Positions 52,304 through 61,522 of a stretch of DNA of 64,000 nucleotides are shown here, piece by piece. This stretch comes from Devosia riboflavina (GTDB lineage Bacteria; Pseudomonadota; Alphaproteobacteria; Rhizobiales; Devosiaceae): positions 248,001 through 312,000 of the forward strand of contig NZ_JQGC01000003.1 of NCBI RefSeq assembly GCF_000743575.1, read 5' to 3'. The stretch's first letter is position 1. Every line of letters starts with the position of its first letter. Under the pieces are notes generated by a model, which made no database searches, had not been told where the DNA came from, and saw nothing but the letters and a program-made list of their open reading frames with translations. Both the position numbers and the translations under genes were made by a program.

Positions 52304-53029
52304 CTAGCCCTTCGGCTTTGGCGTCAGGCCATGGAGGAACAATTGTTCCAGATACCTGGCCGCGTCTTCGAACCGCCCTTCCCCGCCGCGGCCTTTGCCG
52401 AGAACTGCGCGGACCTGGACGTCGAAGTCGGCATAGTGCTGGGTCGTCGCCCAGATGGAAAATATCAGGTGGTAGGGATCGGTGCGGGCGATCTTGCCCT
52501 CGTCCATCCAGGTGAGGAGCACCTGGGCTTTTTCGTCGACCAGTGCCTTCAGGTCCACTTCAATCATGTCGATGATGTGGGGCGCGCCGCGCAGCATTTC
52601 ATTGGCGAAGAGCCGGCTCTGACGTGGGAAATCGCGGGCCATTTCGAGTTTGCGGCGGATATAGGAGCGGATTTCGACGAAGGGGTCGCCGTCGGCGCGC
52701 ATTTCTTGAAGCGGAGCCAGCCAGGTGACCAGCAGTTCCGACATCAGACGGCGGTGAATCTCTTCCTTCTTCGGGAAATAGTAGAGCAGGTTCGGCTTGC
52801 TCATGCCGGCGACCTCGGCGATCTGGTCGATGGTCGAACCTCGGAAGCCATGGGCCGAAAACACTTCCAGCGCCGCCTCGAGGATGATGTCCTGCTTTTC
52901 GCGCTGGATGCGCGTCAACGGGCGGGGCTTGGCAGGCGATGACGCGGCAGCAGCCTTTGCATCCGCCTTGTGCTGGCGCTTTGCTTGGGCCTGGGAAGGC
53001 TCTGCTACTTTAAGCTTTCGGGGCGCCAT
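52304..53029 (-). CDS. rutR: RutR-like TetR-family regulator of pyrimidine catabolism
   Basis: About 241 residues from ATG 53029 (AAGGCG site). An unusually long Lys/Ala-rich N-terminal tail (about 40 residues) precedes the TetR helix-turn-helix (DIILEAALEVFSAHGFRGSTIDQIAEVAGMSKPNLLYYFPKKEEI). The RutR-type ligand domain follows, with FPRQSRLFANEMLRGAPHI and YHLIFSIWATTQHYADFDVQVRAV. E. coli RutR binds uracil or thymine. It diverges from the beta-alanine aminotransferase, and a RutR-type operator lies between them. It should repress the pyrimidine operons until uracil or thymine is present. Confidence 0.88.
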   Translation of the reverse strand: MAPRKLKVAEPSQAQAKRQHKADAKAAAASSPAKPRPLTRIQREKQDIILEAALEVFSAHGFRGSTIDQIAEVAGMSKPNLLYYFPKKEEIHRRLMSELLVTWLAPLQEMRADGDPFVEIRSYIRRKLEMARDFPRQSRLFANEMLRGAPHIIDMIEVDLKALVDEKAQVLLTWMDEGKIARTDPYHLIFSIWATTQHYADFDVQVRAVLGKGRGGEGRFEDAARYLEQLFLHGLTPKPKG

Positions 53030-53064
53030 TTTCGCCTTGCGGGAATGAACAGGAGTGCTAACAT

Positions 53065-53080
53065 TTTTCCAACTGGTCAA
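53065..53080. promoter_or_regulatory. RutR-type operator TTTTCCAACTGGTCAA
   Basis: Matches the E. coli RutR consensus TTGACCA-N2-TGGTCAA at all but two of its defined positions, including a perfect right half TGGTCAA. It lies midway between rutR and the aminotransferase, 35 bases from the rutR start. Confidence 0.65.
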
Positions 53081-53160
53081 AAATCTTGGTTCCATCGGTG
53101 CGTGTCAAGCGCCAATCAGAGATGAAACGACCAGAGATGAAAAATGGGAGCGCCGCAGCC

Positions 53161-54486
53161 GTGTCCACCTCTAATGTCGTGCCGAACGATCTCAATGCGT
53201 TCTGGATGCCTTTCACGGCGAACCGGCAATTCAAGAAGACGCCGCGCATGTTCGTCGCGGCTAGGGATATGCACTACACGACTTCGGACGGCCGCCAGGT
53301 GCTCGACGGCACGGCAGGGCTTTGGTGCTGCAATGCCGGCCATGCGCGTCCGAAAATCGTCGAGGCGATCGCCAGGCAGGCGGCCGAGCTCGACTATGCG
53401 CCGGCCTTCCAGATGGGCCATCCCAAGGCTTTCGAACTTGCCAATCGCCTCGTCGATATCACGCCCGATGGGCTCGACCATGTGCTGTTCACCAATTCCG
53501 GTTCGGAATCGGTCGAGACGGCGCTGAAGCTGGCGCTGGCTTTTCACAAGATCAAGGGCGAGGGTTCGCGCACCCGTCTCATCGGCCGCGAGCGCGCCTA
53601 TCACGGCGTCAATTTTGGCGGCATTTCGGTGGGCGGCATCGTCACCAACCGCAAGATGTTCGGCACGCTGCTGGCCGGCGTCGACCACATGCCGCATACG
53701 CATAACCTTGCCAAGAACGCCTTCTCCAAGGGCCCACCGGAATATGGTACCGAACTGGCGGACGAGCTGGAACGCATCGTCACGCTGCATGATGCCTCGA
53801 CCATCGCCGCTGTCATCGTCGAGCCGGTGGCCGGGTCGACCGGCGTGCTCATTCCGCCGCCGGGCTATCTGAAGCGCCTGCGCGAAATCACCAAGAAGCA
53901 CGGCATTCTGCTTATTTTTGACGAGGTCATCACCGGCTATGGACGTCTCGGTACGCCGTTTGGTGCGGACTATTTCGATGTCGTGCCCGACATCATGGTC
54001 ACCGCCAAGGGCCTGACCAATGGCGTCGTTCCCATGGGCGCGGTGATGGTTTCGGCTGAAATCCACGACGCCTTCATGAACGGGCCGGAACACGTCATCG
54101 AGTTCTTCCACGGCTATACCTATTCGGGCAATCCGATCGCCTCGGCGGCGGGCCTGGCAACGCTCGAAACCTATAAGGAAGAGGGCCTGCTTACGCGCGG
54201 CGCGGAACTGGCGCCGAAATTCCAGGAAGCGCTGCATTCGCTGAAGGGCCTGCCGCATGTCATCGATATCCGCAATATCGGGCTTGTCGGCGCCATCGAA
54301 CTGGAGCCGATTGCCGGGCAGCCGACCAAGCGCGCCTTCTCAGCTTTCCTCAAGGCGTTCGAGCAGGGCCTGCTCATCCGCACCACCGGCGATATCATCG
54401 CGCTCTCGCCGCCGCTGATCATTTCGGAAAGCCAGATCGACGAAATCGTGACCAAACTCGCAGGCATCCTCAAAACGCTTGAGTGA
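53161..54486 (+). CDS. Omega-amino acid (beta-alanine) : pyruvate aminotransferase
   Basis: About 441 residues from GTG 53161 (GGGAG ten bases upstream); ATGs at 53122 and 53140 are in frame alternatives. It is a class III PLP aminotransferase with LNAFWMPFTANRQFK, a start typical of omega-amino acid:pyruvate transaminases. The cofactor segment LLIFDEVITGYGRLG and PLP lysine in MVTAKGLTNG (near residue 283) are present. It converts beta-alanine or 3-aminoisobutyrate from pyrimidine breakdown to the semialdehyde used by the next enzyme. Confidence 0.93.
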   Translation: MSTSNVVPNDLNAFWMPFTANRQFKKTPRMFVAARDMHYTTSDGRQVLDGTAGLWCCNAGHARPKIVEAIARQAAELDYAPAFQMGHPKAFELANRLVDITPDGLDHVLFTNSGSESVETALKLALAFHKIKGEGSRTRLIGRERAYHGVNFGGISVGGIVTNRKMFGTLLAGVDHMPHTHNLAKNAFSKGPPEYGTELADELERIVTLHDASTIAAVIVEPVAGSTGVLIPPPGYLKRLREITKKHGILLIFDEVITGYGRLGTPFGADYFDVVPDIMVTAKGLTNGVVPMGAVMVSAEIHDAFMNGPEHVIEFFHGYTYSGNPIASAAGLATLETYKEEGLLTRGAELAPKFQEALHSLKGLPHVIDIRNIGLVGAIELEPIAGQPTKRAFSAFLKAFEQGLLIRTTGDIIALSPPLIISESQIDEIVTKLAGILKTLE

Positions 54487-54498
54487 AATGGAACGAAA

Positions 54499-54522
54499 AT
54501 TCTATAGATGGAAATATAGAAT
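54499..54522. promoter_or_regulatory. Inverted repeat ATTCTATA-N8-TATAGAAT before mmsA
   Basis: A perfect 8-bp inverted repeat in the 66-bp gap between aminotransferase and semialdehyde dehydrogenase genes. It could be an operator for an unidentified regulator or contain a -10 element (TATAGA). Confidence 0.45.
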
Positions 54523-54552
54523 GTTTGTTCCCAAGAAGGAGGGGAGGTTCTG

Positions 54553-56049
<1,497 letters not shown>

Positions 56050-56057
56050 TGCTATCG

Positions 56058-56090
56058 GCCCCGCCCTCGCATTGCGACGGCGGGGCTGTT
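56058..56090 (+). terminator. Stem-loop after mmsA
   Basis: GCCCCGCC (56058-56065) pairs with GGCGGGGC (56079-56086) and TGTTTCT follows. The loop can fold further (TCGCA/TGCGA). It is probably a partial terminator within the gene cluster. Confidence 0.55.
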
Positions 56091-56122
56091 TCTATGACCA
56101 ACCAGAATTAAGAGCTGAGAAC

Positions 56123-57373
56123 ATGACCTCTCCCGGTGAAAACCTTCGTATCAATGGCGATCGGCTCTGGGAGAGCCTGATGGACATGGCCAAGATTGGC
56201 CCGGGCATTGCCGGCGGCAATAACCGCCAGACGCTGACTGATAGCGATAAGCAAGGGCGCGAACTGTTTCAGCGCTGGTGCGAGGATGCCGGGCTGACCA
56301 TGGGCGTCGACAAGATGGGCACCATGTTCATGACGCGCGCGGGGACCGATCCCGATGCGCTGCCGGTTTACATTGGCTCGCATCTCGATACGCAGCCGAC
56401 GGGCGGTAAGTATGACGGTGTGCTGGGCGTGCTCGCGGGGCTCGAAGTTGTGCGCTCGATGAACGATCTCGGGATCAAGACAAAACATCCGATCGTCGTG
56501 ACCAACTGGACCAATGAGGAAGGCGCGCGCTTTGCGCCGGCCATGGTGGCTTCGGGCGTGTTCGCGGGCGTGCATAGCCTCGACTACGCCTATGGCCGCA
56601 AGGACATGGACGGAAAGCTCTTTGGCGACGAACTCAAGCGCATCGGCTGGGTGGGCGAGGAGGAAGTGGGCGCGCGAAAAATGCATGCCTATTTCGAATA
56701 TCACATCGAACAAGGGCCGATCCTCGAGGCCGAGGAAAAGCAGATCGGCGTCGTTACGCACTGCCAGGGGCTGTGGTGGCTTGAATTCACGCTGACGGGC
56801 AAAGAGGCGCATACCGGCTCGACGCCGATGACCATGCGCGTCAATGCCGGGCTCGCCATGGCGCGGATTTTTGAGGCCGTGCAGGCAATCGCGATGAGCG
56901 AACAGCCGGGCGCTGTGGCAGGTACGGGTCAGGTGAAATTCTCGCCGAACTCGCGAAATGTGCTGCCGGGCACGGTGGTGTTCACCGTCGACCTCAGGAC
57001 GCCGAGCCAGGAAAAGCTCGACCGCATGCGCGCGACGATTGAGGCCAAGGCGGCGGAGATTTGTGCGGAGCTGGGGGTTGGGTGTTCGGTTGAGGCCGTG
57101 GGGCATTTTGATCCGGTGACTTTTGATCCAACGCTCGTTGGCCGCGTGCGCTCGGCGGCCGAGAAGCTCGGTTATTCGCATATGAACATCATTTCGGGTG
57201 CCGGGCATGATGCCTGCTGGGCGGCGAAAGTGGCGCCGGCGACGATGGTGATGTGTCCATGTGTGGGTGGGCTCTCGCACAATGAGGCCGAGGATATTTC
57301 GATGGAATGGGCTGCAGCCGGCTGCGACGTGCTGTTCCATGCCGTGGTGGAAACGGCGGAGATTGTGGAGTGA
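56123..57373 (+). CDS. pydC: Zn-dependent amidohydrolase, beta-ureidopropionase/hydantoinase type
   Basis: About 416 residues from ATG 56123. It belongs to the M20/amidase-hydantoinase-carbamoylase family: metal ligands in GSHLDTQPTGGKYDGVLGVLAG (near 80) and TNWTNEEGARFAPAM (near 125), dimerisation-domain segment GLWWLEFTLTGKEAHTGSTPM, and SGAGHDACWAAKVAPATMVM. It should hydrolyse N-carbamoyl-beta-alanine to beta-alanine, CO2 and ammonia. Its place among dihydropyrimidinase and aminotransferase genes supports this over allantoate or N-carbamoyl-amino-acid hydrolysis. Confidence 0.9.
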   Translation: MTSPGENLRINGDRLWESLMDMAKIGPGIAGGNNRQTLTDSDKQGRELFQRWCEDAGLTMGVDKMGTMFMTRAGTDPDALPVYIGSHLDTQPTGGKYDGVLGVLAGLEVVRSMNDLGIKTKHPIVVTNWTNEEGARFAPAMVASGVFAGVHSLDYAYGRKDMDGKLFGDELKRIGWVGEEEVGARKMHAYFEYHIEQGPILEAEEKQIGVVTHCQGLWWLEFTLTGKEAHTGSTPMTMRVNAGLAMARIFEAVQAIAMSEQPGAVAGTGQVKFSPNSRNVLPGTVVFTVDLRTPSQEKLDRMRATIEAKAAEICAELGVGCSVEAVGHFDPVTFDPTLVGRVRSAAEKLGYSHMNIISGAGHDACWAAKVAPATMVMCPCVGGLSHNEAEDISMEWAAAGCDVLFHAVVETAEIVE

Positions 57374-57378
57374 TAGGT

Positions 57379-57512
57379 AAGGCCCCCTCACCCGCCGGCT
57401 TTGCCGTCGACCTCTCCCCCCAGGGAGAGGTGAAGAGGCGGCTCCCTGTCGCGGAGCGACACCTCTCCCTTTGGGGGAGAGGTCGGCCTGCAGGGCCGGG
57501 TGAGGGGGCCTT
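57379..57512. repeat. Large palindromic repeat upstream of the DUF559 ORF
   Basis: About 134 bp; outer arms AAGGCCCCCTCACCCG and CGGGTGAGGGGGCCTT, with CCTCTCCCCC/GGGGGAGAGG pairing inside. Its left half is repeated in direct orientation at 57855-57918. The DUF559 start codon follows immediately. Confidence 0.88.
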
Positions 57513-57938
57513 GTGACCACACTCAAAACCCGCTTTGCTCAAAAGGCAGCCAAGACACTCCGCGCTAATATGACCGACGCCGAACGAAAGCTGTGGTCGC
57601 ATATACGCGACCGGCAATTGCTGGGCTGCAAGTTGGTGCGGCAACTGCCCGTCGGGCCATTCATTGCTGATTTCGCGTGCCGTGAGGCCGATCTCATCAT
57701 CGAACTCGATGGCGGGCAGCATGCAGAGAATTTGCGTGATGAGCAGCGGACTGCGGTTCTTGCGCGGCACGGTTATGCGGTGATCCGCTTCTGGAACGGG
57801 GATATCCTGACAAATATCGATGGGGCGCTTGAGGCTATTGCTGGGTACCTGGCAAAGGCCCCCTCACCCGGACTTCGCTTTGCGAAATCCGACCTCTCCC
57901 CCGAAGGGAGAGGTGAAGAAGGAGCCGCAGGCCCATAG
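57513..57938 (+). CDS. DUF559 (Vsr-like endonuclease fold) protein
   Basis: 141 residues from GTG 57513, directly abutting the upstream repeat. The DUF559 core spans about 10-115: LRANMTDAERKLWSHIRDRQLLG, LVRQLPVGPFIADFACREADLIIELDGGQH and VIRFWNGDILTNIDGALEAI. DFAC, IELDGGQH and the basic residues fit a PD-(D/E)XK/Vsr-type nuclease site. The last 25 or so residues (KAPSPGLRFAKSDL onwards) are encoded by the downstream repeat. It has no evident link to pyrimidine metabolism and looks like an insertion between pydC and the dihydropyrimidinase gene. Confidence 0.85.
   Translation: MTTLKTRFAQKAAKTLRANMTDAERKLWSHIRDRQLLGCKLVRQLPVGPFIADFACREADLIIELDGGQHAENLRDEQRTAVLARHGYAVIRFWNGDILTNIDGALEAIAGYLAKAPSPGLRFAKSDLSPEGRGEEGAAGP
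57855..57918. repeat. Direct copy of the palindromic repeat within the DUF559 3' end
   Basis: AAGGCCCCCTCACCCG, CTTTGC, CGACCTCTCCCCC and GGGAGAGGTGAAGA occur in the same order and orientation as in the left half of 57379-57512. The two copies bracket the nuclease ORF. Confidence 0.85.
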
Positions 57939-58011
57939 ACCAAAAATAACAGACCCACCGAGGCGCTGAGGGGTGCGTGGTGGGGCTGAGAGAATGCAAG
58001 GGAACGAAGAT

Positions 58012-59463
58012 ATGAGCAAAGTTATTAGGGGTGGCACTGTCGTCACGGCTGATCTCAGCTATGTGGCTGACGTGAAGATCGACGGCGATGTCATTGTCGA
58101 GATCGGCCAGAACCTTTCGGGCGACGAAATCCTCGATGCCAGCGGCTGCTACATCATGCCCGGCGGGATCGATCCGCATACCCATCTCGAAATGCCCTTC
58201 ATGGGCACTTATTCGGCCGACGATTTTGAGAGCGGCACGCGTGCGGCACTGTCGGGCGGCACGACCATGGTGGTGGATTTCTGCCTGCCCAATCCCAATC
58301 AGTCGCTGCTCGAAGCGCTGCAGATGTGGGACAACAAGACCGGCAAGGCATCTGCCGACTATTCGTTCCACATGGCCGTGACCTGGTGGGGCGAGCAGGT
58401 GTTCAATGAAATGGCCGAGGTGGTCGATCGCGGCATTACCTCGTTCAAGCATTTCATGGCCTATAAGGGCTCGCTGATGGTGAACGACGACGAGATGTTC
58501 GCCTCGTTCCAGCGCTGCGCAGCGCTCGGCGCCCTGCCCCTCGTCCATGCCGAAAATGGTGACGTTGTTGCCGCGATGACGGCGAAGCTGCTTGCTGAAG
58601 GCAATAATGGGCCGGAAGGCCATGCCTATTCGCGACCGCCTGAGGTCGAGGGCGAAGCGACCAATCGCGCCATCATGATTGCCGATATGGCCGGGGTGCC
58701 GCTCTATGTGGTGCATACGAGCTGCGAACAGGCGCATGAGGCCATTCGCCGGGCTCGACAGAAGGGCATGCGGGTTTATGGCGAGCCGCTGATTCAGCAT
58801 CTGGTCTTGGACGAGACCGAATATTTCAATGCCGATTGGGATCATGCGGCGCGGCGGGTGATGTCGCCGCCCTTCCGCAACAAGCAGCATCAGGATTCGC
58901 TCTGGGCCGGGTTGCAGGCGGGGTCGCTTTCCTGCGTCGCGACCGACCATTGCTCCTTCACCACGGCGCAGAAGCGCAATGGGCTGGGCAATTTTGCGAA
59001 AATTCCGAATGGGACGGGCGGACTTGAAGATCGCCTGCCGGTGCTGTGGACGGCGGGGGTGAATACCGGTCGGCTGACGCCGAACGAGTTCGTGGCGGTG
59101 ACTTCCACCAACATTGCCAAGATTTTGAACATGTACCCCAAGAAGGGGGCGGTGATGGTTGGCGCGGATGCCGACCTGATCGTCTGGGACCCCAAGCGCA
59201 AGAAGACGATCACGGCGAAGAGCCAGCAGTCGGTGATCGACTATAACGTGTTTGAAGGCTTTGAGGTGACCGGAATGCCGCGCTTCGTCCTCAGCCGCGG
59301 CAAGGTTTCCATTGTCGAAAACGAGGTGAAGGCCGAGCCGGGTCACGGCAAGTTCGTGGCGCGCGAGGCGAAAAACCCGGTCAACCGGGCGCTGAGCCAA
59401 TGGAAGGAATTGGTCGCGCCGCGCAAGGTGGAACGGGCCGGCATTCCGGCGACGGGTGTGTGA
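58012..59463 (+). CDS. pydB: Dihydropyrimidinase (D-hydantoinase)
   Basis: About 483 residues from ATG 58012 (AAGGGAA site). It opens the ring of dihydrouracil or dihydrothymine to the N-carbamoyl beta-amino acid. It is a cyclic amidohydrolase with GGIDPHTHLEMPFMG (His56, His58), FMAYKG with Lys152 at the carboxylated zinc-bridging position, PLVHAENGD, VVHTSCEQA, and the metal Asp in SCVATDHCSF. It supplies the substrate of the beta-ureidopropionase upstream. The first enzyme, dihydropyrimidine dehydrogenase (pydA/preTA), is not in the window. Confidence 0.95.
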   Translation: MSKVIRGGTVVTADLSYVADVKIDGDVIVEIGQNLSGDEILDASGCYIMPGGIDPHTHLEMPFMGTYSADDFESGTRAALSGGTTMVVDFCLPNPNQSLLEALQMWDNKTGKASADYSFHMAVTWWGEQVFNEMAEVVDRGITSFKHFMAYKGSLMVNDDEMFASFQRCAALGALPLVHAENGDVVAAMTAKLLAEGNNGPEGHAYSRPPEVEGEATNRAIMIADMAGVPLYVVHTSCEQAHEAIRRARQKGMRVYGEPLIQHLVLDETEYFNADWDHAARRVMSPPFRNKQHQDSLWAGLQAGSLSCVATDHCSFTTAQKRNGLGNFAKIPNGTGGLEDRLPVLWTAGVNTGRLTPNEFVAVTSTNIAKILNMYPKKGAVMVGADADLIVWDPKRKKTITAKSQQSVIDYNVFEGFEVTGMPRFVLSRGKVSIVENEVKAEPGHGKFVAREAKNPVNRALSQWKELVAPRKVERAGIPATGV

Positions 59464-59595
59464 CATCGGCAGCATGATGAAAATCAAGGCACGGTGCTTG
59501 GCAAAAGTCCGAAAGGCAGCCGCAAAGGTGGCCGTTTGGCGTGCGGCACGGACCTTGCATCAGGCTCCATCAATAGGCTGAGAAAGGCGACACCC

Positions 59596-60426
59596 TTGTC
59601 CGTCACGTCGATCACTTCATCAACGACAGGCACGGGTGTTGCACTCCCTGTTGTTAAGGCCGAGCATCTCGGCCTCACCTTCTCCACCAATGACGGCGAC
59701 GTGGTGGCGCTGTCGGATGTCAACCTGACTATCGAGAAAGGCGATTTCGTTTCCTTCATCGGGCCTTCGGGCTGCGGCAAGACGACGTTCTTGCGTACCA
59801 TTGCCGATTTGGAACAGCCGACCTCGGGCACGCTGGAGATCAACGGCCAGACGCCGGAGAATGCACGAAAAGACCGGGCCTATGGCTATGTGTTTCAGGC
59901 ACCGGCGCTTTATCCCTGGCGTACGATCGAGAAGAATATCGCGCTGCCGCTTGAGATCATGGGGCATTCGGCCCAGCAACAGGCCGAGCGGATCAAACGG
60001 ACCATGGATCTCGTCAACCTTTCGGGGTTCGAGAAGAAGTTTCCCTGGCAGCTTTCGGGCGGCATGCAGCAACGTGCGTCCATTGCCCGTGCGCTGGCGT
60101 TCGATGCCGATCTCTTGCTGATGGACGAGCCGTTTGGCGCGCTCGACGAGATTGTCCGGGACCATCTCAATTCGGAACTGCTGAAGCTTTGGGACCGGAC
60201 GAAGAAGACGATCTGCTTTGTGACACATTCGATTCCCGAGGCGGTTTATCTCTCCACCAAGATCGTGGTGATGTCGCCGCGGCCGGGGCGGGTGACCGAC
60301 ATTATCGAGAGCAATCTGCCGCGGGAGCGGCCGCTTGATATTCGCGAGACGCCGGAATTTTTGGCCATTGCGGCAAGGGTGCGCGATGGGTTGCGGGCTG
60401 GGCATTCTTATGAGGAGGTGGTGTGA
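59596..60426 (+). CDS. ABC transporter ATPase (SsuB/TauB/ThiZ type), pyrimidine-linked importer
   Basis: About 276 residues from TTG 59596 (AAAGGCG site); the frame is open to 59494. Walker A FIGPSGCGKTTFLRT, signature QLSGGMQQRASIARAL, Walker B LLMDEPFGALDEI and switch CFVTHSIPEA belong to the nitrate/sulfonate/thiamine-precursor group of ATPases. It is followed by two permeases and an NMT1-type binding protein. Together with the catabolic genes this suggests import of a pyrimidine or related ring compound. Confidence 0.9.
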   Translation: MSVTSITSSTTGTGVALPVVKAEHLGLTFSTNDGDVVALSDVNLTIEKGDFVSFIGPSGCGKTTFLRTIADLEQPTSGTLEINGQTPENARKDRAYGYVFQAPALYPWRTIEKNIALPLEIMGHSAQQQAERIKRTMDLVNLSGFEKKFPWQLSGGMQQRASIARALAFDADLLLMDEPFGALDEIVRDHLNSELLKLWDRTKKTICFVTHSIPEAVYLSTKIVVMSPRPGRVTDIIESNLPRERPLDIRETPEFLAIAARVRDGLRAGHSYEEVV

Positions 60427-60448
60427 TGGGCATCCGTGTGCCGTCGAC

Positions 60449-60613
60449 CTCCTCTTGTCCTCTCCCGTTTACGGGAGAGGGGGACCGCGCGGAGCGTGGT
60501 GGAGAGGGGTGCAGCGGGCGAGATAGCGCAGGATTGGTCGAGGGGTTTGTGCGTGTGGCTCCCCCCTCCACCGCCCTTGGGGCGGTCCCCCTCCCCCGCA
60601 AGCGGGGGAGGAA
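60449..60613. repeat. Long palindromic repeat between ATPase and permease genes
   Basis: About 165 bp: CCTCTCCCGTTTACGGGAGAGG and CCTCCCCCGCAAGCGGGGGAGG hairpins at the ends, which also pair with each other. GGGGGACCGCG and GCGGTCCCCC lie inside. A CDS is not supported across it. Confidence 0.85.
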
Positions 60614-60655
60614 TGACAGCCGATGCTTTGGTAGCTGGGTGGGAGTTGAAGCTCC

Positions 60656-61522
60656 ATGAACCGCGTCCTTCCCATCCTGACCATCCTCTTCGCCATCCTC
60701 GCCTTCTGGTACGCCGCGGCGATCTGGATGAATGCGCCATGGCAGAACATTCTCAATGGGCGCGCCAATCTTGAAAACGTGCCGTTCCTGGAGTTTGCCC
60801 AACAGACCTGGGCGCAGGACAAACCGGTATTGCCGGCGCCGCATCAGGTGGCCGCGGAGATCTGGAATGCCACGATGGGGCTCGAATTCACCTCGCGGCG
60901 TTCGCTGGCGCTCCATGCCTGGATCACGCTTTCAGCAACGCTGCTGGGTTTTGTTTTCGGCACGGCGCTGGGCGTCGTGCTGGCCGTGGCCATCATCCAC
61001 AATGATGCGACGGACCGCTCGCTGATGCCCTGGATCATTGCCAGCCAGACCATTCCTATTCTCGCCATTGCGCCCATGGTGGTGGTGGGGCTTGGGGCCG
61101 TTGGGTTGACGGGGCTCGTGCCCAAGGCACTGATCTCGATGTATCTGAGCTTTTTTCCGGTGGTCGTCGGCATGGTGAAGGGGCTGCGTTCGCCCGAGGC
61201 GATCCAACTCGATCTGATGCGGACCTATGATGCCAATCCCTGGCAGGTCTTCTGGAAGCTGCGCTGGCCGGCGGCCCTGCCCATGCTCTTTGCCTCGATG
61301 AAGGTGGGTATTGCCATTTCGCTGATCGGGGCCGTGGTGGCCGAGCTTTCCAATGCTGCCGGTGGCGGGCTTGGGGTGCGGCTGCTCACCGGTTCCTACA
61401 ATGGCCAGACCATTCAGATCTGGGCGGCTTTGTTTATCGCTGCGGGGTTGGCGGCGGTGCTGGTGGCGATGGTTGGGGCGGCGGAAAAAATCGTCAATGC
61501 GCGGATCGGGGTACGGGCATGA
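60656..61522 (+). CDS. ABC transporter permease (SsuC/TauC type), first of two
   Basis: 288 residues with about six membrane segments, of which the first is an N-terminal helix (VLPILTILFAILAFWYAAAIW). The permease loop SPEAIQLDLMRTYDANPWQVFWKLRWPAALPMLFASM (near residue 180) contacts the ATPase. It overlaps the next permease by four bases. Two different permeases are present, so the pore is probably a heterodimer. Confidence 0.92.
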   Translation: MNRVLPILTILFAILAFWYAAAIWMNAPWQNILNGRANLENVPFLEFAQQTWAQDKPVLPAPHQVAAEIWNATMGLEFTSRRSLALHAWITLSATLLGFVFGTALGVVLAVAIIHNDATDRSLMPWIIASQTIPILAIAPMVVVGLGAVGLTGLVPKALISMYLSFFPVVVGMVKGLRSPEAIQLDLMRTYDANPWQVFWKLRWPAALPMLFASMKVGIAISLIGAVVAELSNAAGGGLGVRLLTGSYNGQTIQIWAALFIAAGLAAVLVAMVGAAEKIVNARIGVRA

